Assembly: GCA_019116965.1 (NCBI GenBank)
Contig: DXAT01000070.1
Location: 1 to 37,948 of the forward strand
Direction of reading: 5' to 3'
Source: Candidatus Coprenecus pullistercoris
GTDB taxonomy: Bacteria; Bacteroidota; Bacteroidia; Bacteroidales; UBA932
DNA: 37,948 nucleotides
Under the pieces are notes generated by a model, which was given only the letters and a program-made list of their open reading frames with translations, searched no databases and was not told the DNA's origin. Positions 7,431 to 15,360 of the stretch are shown piece by piece. Position numbers and translations under genes: made by a program. Position 1 is the first letter of the stretch, and the number at the start of each line of letters is the position of its first letter.

Positions 7431-7447
7431 TTGGCACAATCGTTGCT
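7431..7447 (+). promoter_or_regulatory. Sigma-54 (RpoN) -24/-12 promoter of the efflux operon
   Basis: TTGGCACAATCGTTGCT matches the RpoN consensus YTGGCACG-N4-TTGCW at every position except the G after CAC. GG (7433-7434) and GC (7445-7446) are separated by exactly 10 bp. Transcription would start near 7458, about 32 nt before the adaptor gene. An AACG-N5-CGTT palindrome lies just upstream (7412-7424). No TAnnTTTG box is apparent in the gap. If real, the operon needs an AAA+ enhancer-binding activator, none of which is encoded in this window. Confidence 0.6.
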
Positions 7448-7489
7448 AACACGTACTCATATTTATAAAGTGTAAAAAGTATTAATATT

Positions 7490-8614
7490 ATGCGTTATCT
7501 GACAATTGCGGCTTTGGGACTGTGTGCCGTTTTAAGCATGACATCATGTAAGCAGAAGACTCAGGGCCAGGTAGAGGCGGTTACGTATCCGCTTCTGAAA
7601 GTGTTTCCCGAGGACAGGTCTTTGTCTGTGAGCTATTCTGCGGTGATAGAGGGAAAACAGGATGTAGAGGTGAGACCCCAGGTTTCAGGATTCATTACCG
7701 ACGTGCTGGTCCAGGAAGGGGCTAAAGTGAAAAAGGGGCAGACACTTTTCGTGATAGATACTATCCCTTATGCGGCCGCATACAGGCAGGCCAAGGCTAC
7801 TGTCGCTACAGCTGAGGCTCAGTTGGCGACTTCGGAACTTTCTTTGGAGGGAAGCGAGGATTTGTATGCGGAGAAAGTGATATCGGATTTCGAGCTTCAG
7901 ACGGCCCGTAACTCGTATAACAGCGCTGTAGCTGCTCTGCGTCAGGCTGAGGCTGCTGAGGCAAGTGCGGCTCAGAGTCTTTCATATGCCATAGTCAAGA
8001 GTCCGGTGAACGGCTCTGCCGGCATGACATCTGTCAGGGTGGGAGCTTTGGTAAGCGCATCCATGGCCGAGCCTCTGATAAGCGTTTCGGATAATTCTCA
8101 GATGTATGTATATTTCTCCCTGCCCGAGAAGGAGGTGCTTTCGATGACCCGTCAGTACGGCTCCATCGACAATACGGTGAAGTCTTTCCAGCCGGTGACG
8201 CTTACACTGGCTGACGGTACCGAGTATGAGCATCAGGGCCGTATCGACGTAATCAGCCGTATCGTGGACAAGGGAACCGGTACAGTGCGTGTCAGAGCTG
8301 TCTTCGACAATCCCGACGGCCGTCTGATGAGCGGTGGTTCAGGACGTATCAATGTGTCATATGACAGGAACGGCTGTATAGTAATCCCTCAGGAGGCTAC
8401 ATACGAGATTCAGGACAAGATATTCGTTTATAAGGTGGTTGACGGTAAGGCCGTGTCCAACGAGATAAAGGTGTTCCGTCTCAATGACGGCAGGGAATAT
8501 GTAGTCGAGAGCGGTCTGACCGAGGGTGACGTGATAGTCTCCAAGGGAGCCGGTCTGCTCAGGGAGGGAACTCCTGTCACAGGAACTCCCGTAAATTATA
8601 ACGAAGGAGAGTAA
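7490..8614 (+). CDS. RND efflux periplasmic adaptor (AcrA/MexA-type) lipoprotein
   Basis: The 374-residue adaptor links the inner-membrane pump to the outer-membrane channel. A lipoprotein signal (MRYLTIAALGLCAVLSMTSC) is followed by the membrane-fusion-protein layout: a first lipoyl half (VEVRPQVSGFITDVLVQEGAKVKKGQTLFVID), an alpha-helical hairpin with Ala/Glu-rich repeats, a second lipoyl half (YAIVKSPVNGSAG), and beta-barrel and membrane-proximal domains. Three nucleotides separate it from the pump gene. Substrate cannot be deduced. The first gene of an apparent four-gene operon. Confidence 0.93.
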   Translation: MRYLTIAALGLCAVLSMTSCKQKTQGQVEAVTYPLLKVFPEDRSLSVSYSAVIEGKQDVEVRPQVSGFITDVLVQEGAKVKKGQTLFVIDTIPYAAAYRQAKATVATAEAQLATSELSLEGSEDLYAEKVISDFELQTARNSYNSAVAALRQAEAAEASAAQSLSYAIVKSPVNGSAGMTSVRVGALVSASMAEPLISVSDNSQMYVYFSLPEKEVLSMTRQYGSIDNTVKSFQPVTLTLADGTEYEHQGRIDVISRIVDKGTGTVRVRAVFDNPDGRLMSGGSGRINVSYDRNGCIVIPQEATYEIQDKIFVYKVVDGKAVSNEIKVFRLNDGREYVVESGLTEGDVIVSKGAGLLREGTPVTGTPVNYNEGE

Positions 8615-8617
8615 CGT

Positions 8618-11600
8618 ATGAATCTAAAGACATTCATAGACCGGCCAATCCTGTCGGTCGCCATTTCTACGTTTTTAGTGCTTGTGGGTATTATCGCGCT
8701 GGCGATTCTGCCTATCGAGCAGTATCCGGACATTGCGCCTCCGACGATACATGTCTCGACCACATACAGCGGTGCGAATGCGACGGCGGTGCAGAATGCC
8801 GTGATTGCCCCTTTGGAGGAGGCCATCAACGGTGTTGAGGACATGACCTATATGACTTCCGAGGCAAGTAACTCCGGAAGCGCATCCATTACCGTATATT
8901 TCAAACAGGGTATCGACCCGGATATGGCTGCGGTCAATGTGCAGAACCGTGTGTCCAGGGCCACATCCCTGCTGCCGGCCGAGGTTACCAGGGTCGGTGT
9001 CGAGGTGTCCAAGCGTCAGAGCAGTACCCTTAAGGTATTCGCTCTTGTTTCGCCTGACAGCACTTATGACGAGACATTCCTCACCAACTATCTTTCCATC
9101 AATGTAAAACCTCAGATACAGCGTATCTCCGGAGTGGGTGACTGCAACGTGATGGGTGGTGACTATGCGATGCGTGTGTGGATGAAGCCCGACGTGATGG
9201 CTCAGTACAATCTGATACCTTCCGACGTCAGTGCGGCCCTGTCCAGTCAGAACATCGAGGCCTCGACCGGAGCTATCGGTGAGAACTCGGACAATGTGTT
9301 CCAGTATACTCTCCGCTACAAGGGCCGTCTGTCCACAGAAGAGGAGTTCGGCGAGATAGTTATCCGTGCCTATGATGACGGCCGGGTTCTTAAACTGAAG
9401 GATATCGCCGATATAGAGCTGGGTGCCGTCTCATATAATTACGAGGGTCGTGTAAAGGGTGCTTCAGGTGTTACCTGTATGATCAACCAGACAGCCGGAA
9501 GTAACGCCAATGAGATCATCAAGGAGATAGACGCATATCTGGAAACGGTGAAGGCTGATCTGCCTAAGGGTATTGAGATAGTGGACATCATGAGTACCAA
9601 GGATTTCCTTGATGCTTCCATCCACGAGGTGATAAAGACTCTCTTCGAGACTATTCTGCTCGTGGTCCTGGTGGTGTACATCTTCCTTCAGAGTCCGAGG
9701 GCGACCCTCATCCCTACTATCTGTATATTCGTCGCGCTGATTGCGACCTTCGCCTTCATGGTGGTGGCCGGATTTACCATCAACCTGATTACCCTTTTCG
9801 CATTGATTCTGGTTATCGGTACGGTGGTGGACGATGCCATAATCGTCGTCGAAGCGGTGCAGGCGCGCTTCGACATGGGATACAGGTCTGCATATAAGGC
9901 TGCCACAGACGGTGTCGAGGGTGTGTCCGCAGCGGTGGTGTCCGCGACTCTGGTGTTTATGGCGGTATTTATCCCCGTGTCCTTCCTGGGCGGTACATCC
10001 GGTTTGTTCTACAAGCAGTTCGGTCTGACCATGGCGGCTGCGGTGGGATTCTCAGCTATCAATGCCCTTACCCTGTCGCCAGCGCTCTGTGCTCTGATTA
10101 TGAAGCCCAACGAGCTTGTGGCCCCCGGTGAGAAACCCAAGCAGTTCTCAACCAAGTTCAGGATAGCGTTCGAGGCGGGCTTCGGCCGTCTGATCAGCAA
10201 GTACAAAGGCGGTGTCAAGTTCTTCATTAAACATAAGTGGGTAGGAGTCGGAAGTCTCGTACTTGCCTGCGGTTTGCTGGTTTACTTCATGGCCACAGCC
10301 AAGACATCCCTTGTGCCTAACGAGGATACAGGTTCGCTGTTCATCAGTGTGGATGCCGCTCCCGGTACCACTCTTGCCGAGACCAATGACATATTGACGG
10401 AGATGCAGCGCAGCATCAGCGGCATAGATGAGATTCAGACCTACAACCAGGTAGCCGGTTTCTCCTTCTCGGGAAGCGGTGCGTCGCACGCCATGATGAT
10501 GATTCGTCTCAAGGATTGGAGCCTGCGTCCCGACAAGGACCAGAGCTATACAGCGGTCATTGAGAAGATATATGCCAATACGGCCCATATCAAGAACGCG
10601 CAGATCTTCATCTTCGCACCTCCTATGATATCCGGTTACGGTACGGGTAACAGCTTCTTCGTAGACCTGCAGGACCGTTCGGGCCGTGGCATAGATGCGC
10701 TGGAGGAGGTGACCCAGGGCTTCATAGCCGCTCTCAATGAAAGACCAGAGGTGCAGATGGCCTATACCTCATTCAGCTCCAATTTCCCTCAGTACCAGAT
10801 AGATGTGGATGCCGCCAAATGTATCCGCGCCGGTACTTCCACCGATGAGGTGCTTTCTGTGCTCTCCGGTTATTATGGAAGTATGTATGTGTCCAACTTC
10901 AACCGTTTCACCAAGCTCTACCGTGTCATCCTGCAGGCCCCGCCCGAGTTCAGGGACAATATGCAGTCGCTCGATGATGTGTATGTGCGCACATCCAACG
11001 GTATGGCTCCGGTAAGCCAGTTCGTGACACTTACCAAGATATACGGAGCAGAGGTGCTCAACCGCTTCAATATGTTTACCTCCATCACTGTGCAGGGTAT
11101 GCCCAATCCGGGATACAGTTCCGGAGATATCATCGCTGCCATCGAGGAGGTCAGCAAGGAAGCCCTGCCTACCGGTTTCGGCTACGAGTTCTCAGGTATG
11201 ACGCGTGAGGAGGCCGAGCTGGCCGAGTCCAATACCACGGCCATAGTGTATGTGATCTGCGTGATATTCATCTACTTGATTCTCTGCGGTATGTACGAGA
11301 GCCTTTTCCTGCCGCTCGCGGTGCTCTGCTCTGTGCCTTTCGGTCTGATGGGAAGTTACTTCTTTACCAAGATGTGCGGAATGGAGAGCAACATCTACAC
11401 TCAGGTCGGTATGATCATGCTGATCGGTCTGTTGTCCAAGACGGCGATTCTGATTACCGAATACGGCTCGCAGCGTAGAAAGAGGGGCATGTCCCTCAGT
11501 GCGGCGGCTCTGTCCGCAGCCGGAGTGCGACTCAGGCCTATCCTTATGACGGTACTTACCATGGTGATCGGTCTGCTGCCTCTGATTACGGCTTCTGGTG

Positions 11601-11755
11601 TCGGAGCCAACGGTTACCGCTCCCTCGGTATCGGTACCGCAGGCGGTATGGTGGTCGGAACCATCGCCCTTATGTTCATCACACCTATGTTCTTCGTCAT
11701 CTTCCAGTATGTGGAGGAGAAGGTAATGGGTAAAAGAAAGGAGGAAAGAGCATGA
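8618..11755 (+). CDS. RND multidrug efflux pump, inner-membrane subunit (AcrB/MexB family)
   Basis: A 1045-residue proton-driven transporter of the HAE1 type, the usual length. It starts MNLKTFIDRPILSVAISTFLVLVG and has two sets of membrane helices with large periplasmic loops. The paired acidic residues of helix 4 (GTVVDDAIIVVE, Asp405-Asp406) correspond to the AcrB proton-relay Asp407/Asp408. The second half carries MIMLIGLLSKTAILITEYG, the equivalent helix without the acidic pair. The stop overlaps the outer-membrane-factor start by 4 bp, indicating coupled translation. Confidence 0.96.
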   Translation: MNLKTFIDRPILSVAISTFLVLVGIIALAILPIEQYPDIAPPTIHVSTTYSGANATAVQNAVIAPLEEAINGVEDMTYMTSEASNSGSASITVYFKQGIDPDMAAVNVQNRVSRATSLLPAEVTRVGVEVSKRQSSTLKVFALVSPDSTYDETFLTNYLSINVKPQIQRISGVGDCNVMGGDYAMRVWMKPDVMAQYNLIPSDVSAALSSQNIEASTGAIGENSDNVFQYTLRYKGRLSTEEEFGEIVIRAYDDGRVLKLKDIADIELGAVSYNYEGRVKGASGVTCMINQTAGSNANEIIKEIDAYLETVKADLPKGIEIVDIMSTKDFLDASIHEVIKTLFETILLVVLVVYIFLQSPRATLIPTICIFVALIATFAFMVVAGFTINLITLFALILVIGTVVDDAIIVVEAVQARFDMGYRSAYKAATDGVEGVSAAVVSATLVFMAVFIPVSFLGGTSGLFYKQFGLTMAAAVGFSAINALTLSPALCALIMKPNELVAPGEKPKQFSTKFRIAFEAGFGRLISKYKGGVKFFIKHKWVGVGSLVLACGLLVYFMATAKTSLVPNEDTGSLFISVDAAPGTTLAETNDILTEMQRSISGIDEIQTYNQVAGFSFSGSGASHAMMMIRLKDWSLRPDKDQSYTAVIEKIYANTAHIKNAQIFIFAPPMISGYGTGNSFFVDLQDRSGRGIDALEEVTQGFIAALNERPEVQMAYTSFSSNFPQYQIDVDAAKCIRAGTSTDEVLSVLSGYYGSMYVSNFNRFTKLYRVILQAPPEFRDNMQSLDDVYVRTSNGMAPVSQFVTLTKIYGAEVLNRFNMFTSITVQGMPNPGYSSGDIIAAIEEVSKEALPTGFGYEFSGMTREEAELAESNTTAIVYVICVIFIYLILCGMYESLFLPLAVLCSVPFGLMGSYFFTKMCGMESNIYTQVGMIMLIGLLSKTAILITEYGSQRRKRGMSLSAAALSAAGVRLRPILMTVLTMVIGLLPLITASGVGANGYRSLGIGTAGGMVVGTIALMFITPMFFVIFQYVEEKVMGKRKEERA

Positions 11756-13170
11756 TTATGAAAAAGATAATATTGACAGTGACAGCAGTTGCGGTTGTCA
11801 GCGGCTGTTCGATATACCGCAAATACGAGAGGCCTGAGAATATAGTCCCGATGGACAGTCTGTACAGGGCGGAGCTGGTGTCTCCGGAAGATACAGCAGC
11901 TGCGGCCGACAGTTCCTCTTTCGGCTACATGCCGTGGGAAGAGATGTTCACCGACGCTCATCTGCAGAAGCTTATCCGCACAGGTCTGGAGAACAACACC
12001 GACTTACTCAGTGCGGCGCTCCGTGTACAGCAGGCGCAGGCCCGTCTGAAAGCCTCGAAGTGGGCTTATTCCCCTTCGCTCAATCTGGCTCCTCAGGGAG
12101 GGTACAACTATACATTGGCCGATAATGGAGGACAGACGTCCACTTCAGGCTCATGGAGCTACAATATAGGCGTTTCAGCTAGCTGGGACATTGATCTGTT
12201 CGGTTCGCTGCTCAATGCCAAACGCGGGGCGCAGGCTGCTCTCCTGCAGCAGGAGGCATATCAGCAGGCCGTCCGTTCCCAGCTCATAGCCACTATCGCC
12301 AACACCTACTATTCGCTTCTGATGCTTGACGAGCAGGTCAGGGTAAGCGAGGAGAATGTGGCATTGTGGGCTGAGCAGATAAGGTCCATGGAGTCAATGC
12401 TGAAGGTGGGACGTGTCAATGAGAACGCAGTCACTCAGTCCCGCGCCCAGCTTTACGGACTTGAGGCATCGCTGGCCGATATGAAGCGTCAGCGCCAGGA
12501 GGCGGAGAACGCTCTATGCTCCATCCTGGGCTCTGTTTATACCAAGATAGAGAGGAGTACTATCGACGAGCAGAGCCTTCCTCAGGATTTCTCAGTGGGA
12601 GTGCCTTTGGAGCTGCTTTCCAACCGTCCTGATGTCTATCAGGCCGAGATGGCCCTGGCCAGCGCCTATTATTCGACCAATCAGGCCCGTTCGGCATTCT
12701 ATCCCAAGCTGACCCTTTCCGGCAGCGCCGGGTGGACCAACAGTGTCGGACAGGCAATCCTCAATCCCGGCGGCCTGATTGTCTCGGCAATAGCGCAGCT
12801 CGCCCAGCCCATATTCAATAAAGGGCAGCTGACGTCCAATCTGCGGGTGGCAAAGGCCGAGGAAGAGATAGCAAGACTGACCTACAAGCAGACTCTGCTC
12901 AATGCGGGAGAGGAAGTCAACAACAATCTTTACGCCCTTGAGGTATATGACCGGATGCTTCAGAAGCATGAGGCTCAGCGTAAGGAATTGGAGAGGACCG
13001 TGCAGACAGCGGAGTACCTGTACCAGAAGAGTTCCGGCACTACTTATCTTGAAGTGCTGACGGCCCGTCAGTCCCTGCTCAACGCTCAGCTGAATGTGGT
13101 GTCCGACAAGTATCTGCTTCTGCAGACTACCGTCAATCTGTACCGCTCCTTAGGAGGAGGAAGAGAGTAG
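11752..13170 (+). CDS. Outer-membrane efflux channel lipoprotein (OprM/TolC-like, NodT type)
   Basis: A 472-residue protein starting MIMKKIILTVTAVAVVSGC, with a lipoprotein signal and a mature N-terminus CSIYRKYERP typical of the OprM/NodT group. Two OEP repeats with long coiled-coil helices follow (ALRVQQAQARLKASKWAYSP and ALASAYYSTNQARSAFYPKL), and SNRPDVYQAE is the conserved segment at the start of the second repeat. It overlaps the pump gene by 4 bp (ATGA). ATG 11758 is an alternative start two codons in. It completes the tripartite efflux complex. Confidence 0.94.
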   Translation: MIMKKIILTVTAVAVVSGCSIYRKYERPENIVPMDSLYRAELVSPEDTAAAADSSSFGYMPWEEMFTDAHLQKLIRTGLENNTDLLSAALRVQQAQARLKASKWAYSPSLNLAPQGGYNYTLADNGGQTSTSGSWSYNIGVSASWDIDLFGSLLNAKRGAQAALLQQEAYQQAVRSQLIATIANTYYSLLMLDEQVRVSEENVALWAEQIRSMESMLKVGRVNENAVTQSRAQLYGLEASLADMKRQRQEAENALCSILGSVYTKIERSTIDEQSLPQDFSVGVPLELLSNRPDVYQAEMALASAYYSTNQARSAFYPKLTLSGSAGWTNSVGQAILNPGGLIVSAIAQLAQPIFNKGQLTSNLRVAKAEEEIARLTYKQTLLNAGEEVNNNLYALEVYDRMLQKHEAQRKELERTVQTAEYLYQKSSGTTYLEVLTARQSLLNAQLNVVSDKYLLLQTTVNLYRSLGGGRE

Positions 13171-13171
13171 T

Positions 13172-14596
13172 ATGAACCGTTTAGGACTATTGATCACAGC
13201 CGTTGCCATGATTGTGGTGACGGCTTCTTGCAATGATACCCCGGCGCCTGAGCCTTACGGACCTGTGCCTACTGACGCGCAGCTCAGGTGGCAGAAGATG
13301 GAGTATTATATGTTCGTGCATTTCGGTCCCAATACCTTTACTGACAGCGAGTGGGGTAGCGGTGACGAGGATCCTGGCGTATTCGCTCCCACGGCTTTGG
13401 ACTGTGACCAGTGGGCGAGTGTCGCCCGGCAGGCCGGTATGAAAGGCATTATCCTTACGGCCAAGCACCATGACGGTTTCTGCTTGTGGCCCAGTATGTA
13501 CAGCCGTCATACAGTGGCCCGGAGTCCTTGGATGGACGGAGAGGGAGATGTGCTTCGGGAACTGGCGGACGCCTGTCGGAAATACGGACTGAAGATGGGG
13601 GTGTATATCTCGCCATGGGACCGCAATCATCCGGCATACGGTACGGAGCGTTACAATGAGGTATTTGCCGGAACCATATCGGAGGTACTCAGTAATTACG
13701 GTGATATTTTTGAGCTTTGGCTGGACGGAGCTGATGACGGAACAGGAGACGCACCGAGTTTTTACAGATGGAAATATTTCCTGTCTACGGCTTTGACTCT
13801 TCAGCCTGAAGTAGTGATATTCAGTGATATCGGTCCCGGATGCCGCTGGGTGGGAAATGAAAGCGGCCATGCCGGCCAGACCAACTGGTCCAGACTCAAC
13901 ACGGCAGGGTTTGCTCCGGGCCGTCTGGCTCCTGACAGAGATACGCTCAGCTGCGGCAATGTGCACGGGAGTCAGTGGGTGCCGGCAGAGGCGGATGTGT
14001 CAATCCGTCCGGGCTGGTTCTACTCGCCTTCCACTGACGACGAGCTCAAGACAGTGGACGAGCTTATGGACATATATTATGCTTCGGTAGGCCGTAACGC
14101 CAATCTGCTGCTCAATGTTCCAGTAGACCGTACCGGACGGATCAACGCACTGGATTCTGCCAGACTGATGGAGTTCCGCGATGCCAGGGAAGAGGCTTTC
14201 CATATCGATTATGCCAAGATGTCCAGGGCCTATTCCGAGTCGGTCCGCGGCAATTCGCCCAAGTATGCCGCTGCCAATGCGGTGGACGGCCGCTATTCGA
14301 CTTATTGGACAACGGATGACAGTGTCACCTCGGCTTCATTTACAGTCTATTTCCGCAAGGACAGGGAGATAAGCGCCGTGATGATGCAGGAGTACATTCC
14401 CCTTGGTCAGAGAGTGAAGGAGTTCAGCGTTGAGTGCAGATTGGGCGGAACCGGGGAATGGGTGGAGGTCTGCCGCGGTACGACTATCGGTTACAAGCGC
14501 CTCATACCTTTTCCCCCGGTCGTGGCATCGGAGGTAAGATTCAATATAATAGACTCATACGCGTGCCCTGTAATCAATAATGTAGCGATATATTGA
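13172..14596 (+). CDS. Alpha-L-fucosidase (GH29) lipoprotein
   Basis: A 474-residue GH29 enzyme that would remove terminal alpha-L-fucose from glycans at the cell surface or in the periplasm. Lipobox VTASC gives Cys20. The catalytic barrel shows YYMFVHFGPNTF, ILTAKHHDGFCLWP (residues 94-107) and FELWLDGADDG with the probable nucleophile Asp185. The C-terminal part from about residue 345 (AANAVDGRYSTYWTTDD..FTVYFRKDREISAVMMQEY) looks like an F5/8-type C (discoidin) carbohydrate-binding domain. It begins one nucleotide after the efflux channel stop codon, so it appears to be the last gene of the efflux operon, an unusual partnership. Confidence 0.92.
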   Translation: MNRLGLLITAVAMIVVTASCNDTPAPEPYGPVPTDAQLRWQKMEYYMFVHFGPNTFTDSEWGSGDEDPGVFAPTALDCDQWASVARQAGMKGIILTAKHHDGFCLWPSMYSRHTVARSPWMDGEGDVLRELADACRKYGLKMGVYISPWDRNHPAYGTERYNEVFAGTISEVLSNYGDIFELWLDGADDGTGDAPSFYRWKYFLSTALTLQPEVVIFSDIGPGCRWVGNESGHAGQTNWSRLNTAGFAPGRLAPDRDTLSCGNVHGSQWVPAEADVSIRPGWFYSPSTDDELKTVDELMDIYYASVGRNANLLLNVPVDRTGRINALDSARLMEFRDAREEAFHIDYAKMSRAYSESVRGNSPKYAAANAVDGRYSTYWTTDDSVTSASFTVYFRKDREISAVMMQEYIPLGQRVKEFSVECRLGGTGEWVEVCRGTTIGYKRLIPFPPVVASEVRFNIIDSYACPVINNVAIY

Positions 14597-14599
14597 CGA

Positions 14600-14637
14600 A
14601 ATGTCGCAGGATTGTGACATTGTGGTGACAATATGTC
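14600..14637. repeat. Interlocking palindromes upstream of ferritin
   Basis: AATGTC-N10-GACATT (14600-14621) is a perfect 6-bp inverted repeat. Its right arm also starts a second one, GACATTGT-GGTG-ACAATATGTC (14616-14637), paired except for two extra bases. There is no T-run, so it is not a convincing terminator for the fucosidase gene. Lying 15-50 bp before the -24/-12-like sequence at 14652, it could be an activator or repressor site for ferritin. Confidence 0.45.
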
Positions 14638-14651
14638 CGTCAGACTTGCCG

Positions 14652-14667
14652 TGGTATCGGATTTGCA
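14652..14667 (+). promoter_or_regulatory. Sigma-54-like -24/-12 promoter of ferritin
   Basis: TGGTATCGGATTTGCA has GG (14653-14654) and GC (14665-14666) spaced by 10 bp, a perfect TTGCA -12 element and a degenerate -24 element (TGGTAT instead of TGGCAC). Transcription would begin near 14678, about 23 nt before the ferritin start. A weak primary-sigma reading (CGGATTTG as the -7 box) is the alternative. Confidence 0.42.
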
Positions 14668-14700
14668 GAGGAGTAAGTCAGAATTTAAAAATTTAAAGTT

Positions 14701-15183
14701 ATGATTACCGAAAAATTACAGAATGCGATCAATGATCAGATAATCGCCGAGATGTGGTCGGCCAACCTCTACCTTTCCATGTCTTTCTATCTTGAGAAAG
14801 AGGGTTACGACGGACTGTCGCACTGGATGAAGAGACAGTCGCAGGAAGAGCTTGAGCATGCATACGACATGGCCTCGTTCCTCCAGAAGAGAGGCGGTAC
14901 AGCCAAGGTCAGCATGATCGATGTAGTGCCTCAGGGCTGGGGCAGCGTTCAGGAAGTGTTCAAGCATGTCTATGAGCACGAGTGCCATGTGACTTCCTTG
15001 ATAGACAAGATTGTGGATATCGCCCGCGAGGAGAAGGACAAACCCTCTGAGGATTTCTTCATGGGATACATCCGCGAACAGGTGGAGGAAGAGGCAACCG
15101 CCCTCTCTATCTACGAGAAAGTTCAGAAAGCCGGCGAAGCCGGTCTCGTAATGCTTGACAGCAGGCTCGGCGAGCGTAAGTAG
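14701..15183 (+). CDS. ftnA: Bacterial ferritin (FtnA type)
   Basis: A 160-residue four-helix-bundle iron-storage protein; 24 subunits form a shell that oxidises Fe(II) and stores ferric mineral. The ferroxidase ligands are at canonical positions: Glu17 (DQIIAEMWSA), Glu50 and His53 (SQEELEHAYDM), and the EQVEEEATALSIYEK segment in helix D. No haem-binding Met of bacterioferritin is evident. It is monocistronic: a strong terminator follows and a palindrome-rich upstream region precedes it. In Bacteroides, ferritin is known to respond to oxygen and peroxide. Confidence 0.95.
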   Translation: MITEKLQNAINDQIIAEMWSANLYLSMSFYLEKEGYDGLSHWMKRQSQEELEHAYDMASFLQKRGGTAKVSMIDVVPQGWGSVQEVFKHVYEHECHVTSLIDKIVDIAREEKDKPSEDFFMGYIREQVEEEATALSIYEKVQKAGEAGLVMLDSRLGERK

Positions 15184-15200
15184 TCTGATATACAGTATAG

Positions 15201-15243
15201 AAAGGAGTTCCGGAAGACTGATGTTTTCCGGAACTCCTTTGTT
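15201..15243 (+). terminator. Intrinsic terminator after ferritin
   Basis: A perfect 15-bp inverted repeat (15201-15215 and 15226-15240, core GGAGTTCCGGAA) encloses a 10-nt loop; the arm ends in CTTT and is followed by GTTTTA. It begins 17 nt after the ferritin stop codon. Confidence 0.85.
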
Positions 15244-15302
15244 TTATGCCGTATAATTGGAATTGTAACAAAAATTTAAAATGCGTTAATTGTAAAAAGT
15301 TA

Positions 15303-15310
15303 TATCTTTG
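15303..15310 (+). promoter_or_regulatory. Promoter -7 box of the nuclease/TonB locus
   Basis: TATCTTTG matches TAnnTTTG exactly and would start transcription near 15316, about 45 nt before the first gene of the locus. The -33 position is only AT-rich (ATTTAAAATG), so the promoter may be weak or activator dependent. Confidence 0.55.
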
Positions 15311-15360
15311 CATCAACAAGAAGATAAAAGGAACACAGAATTAACCCTTTATAAAAAGGT

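Noticed and set aside
15290-15310. TTG 10 nt before the TATCTTTG box as a -33 element
   Set aside because: The spacing is half of what Bacteroidota promoters need, so only the -7 box was reported.
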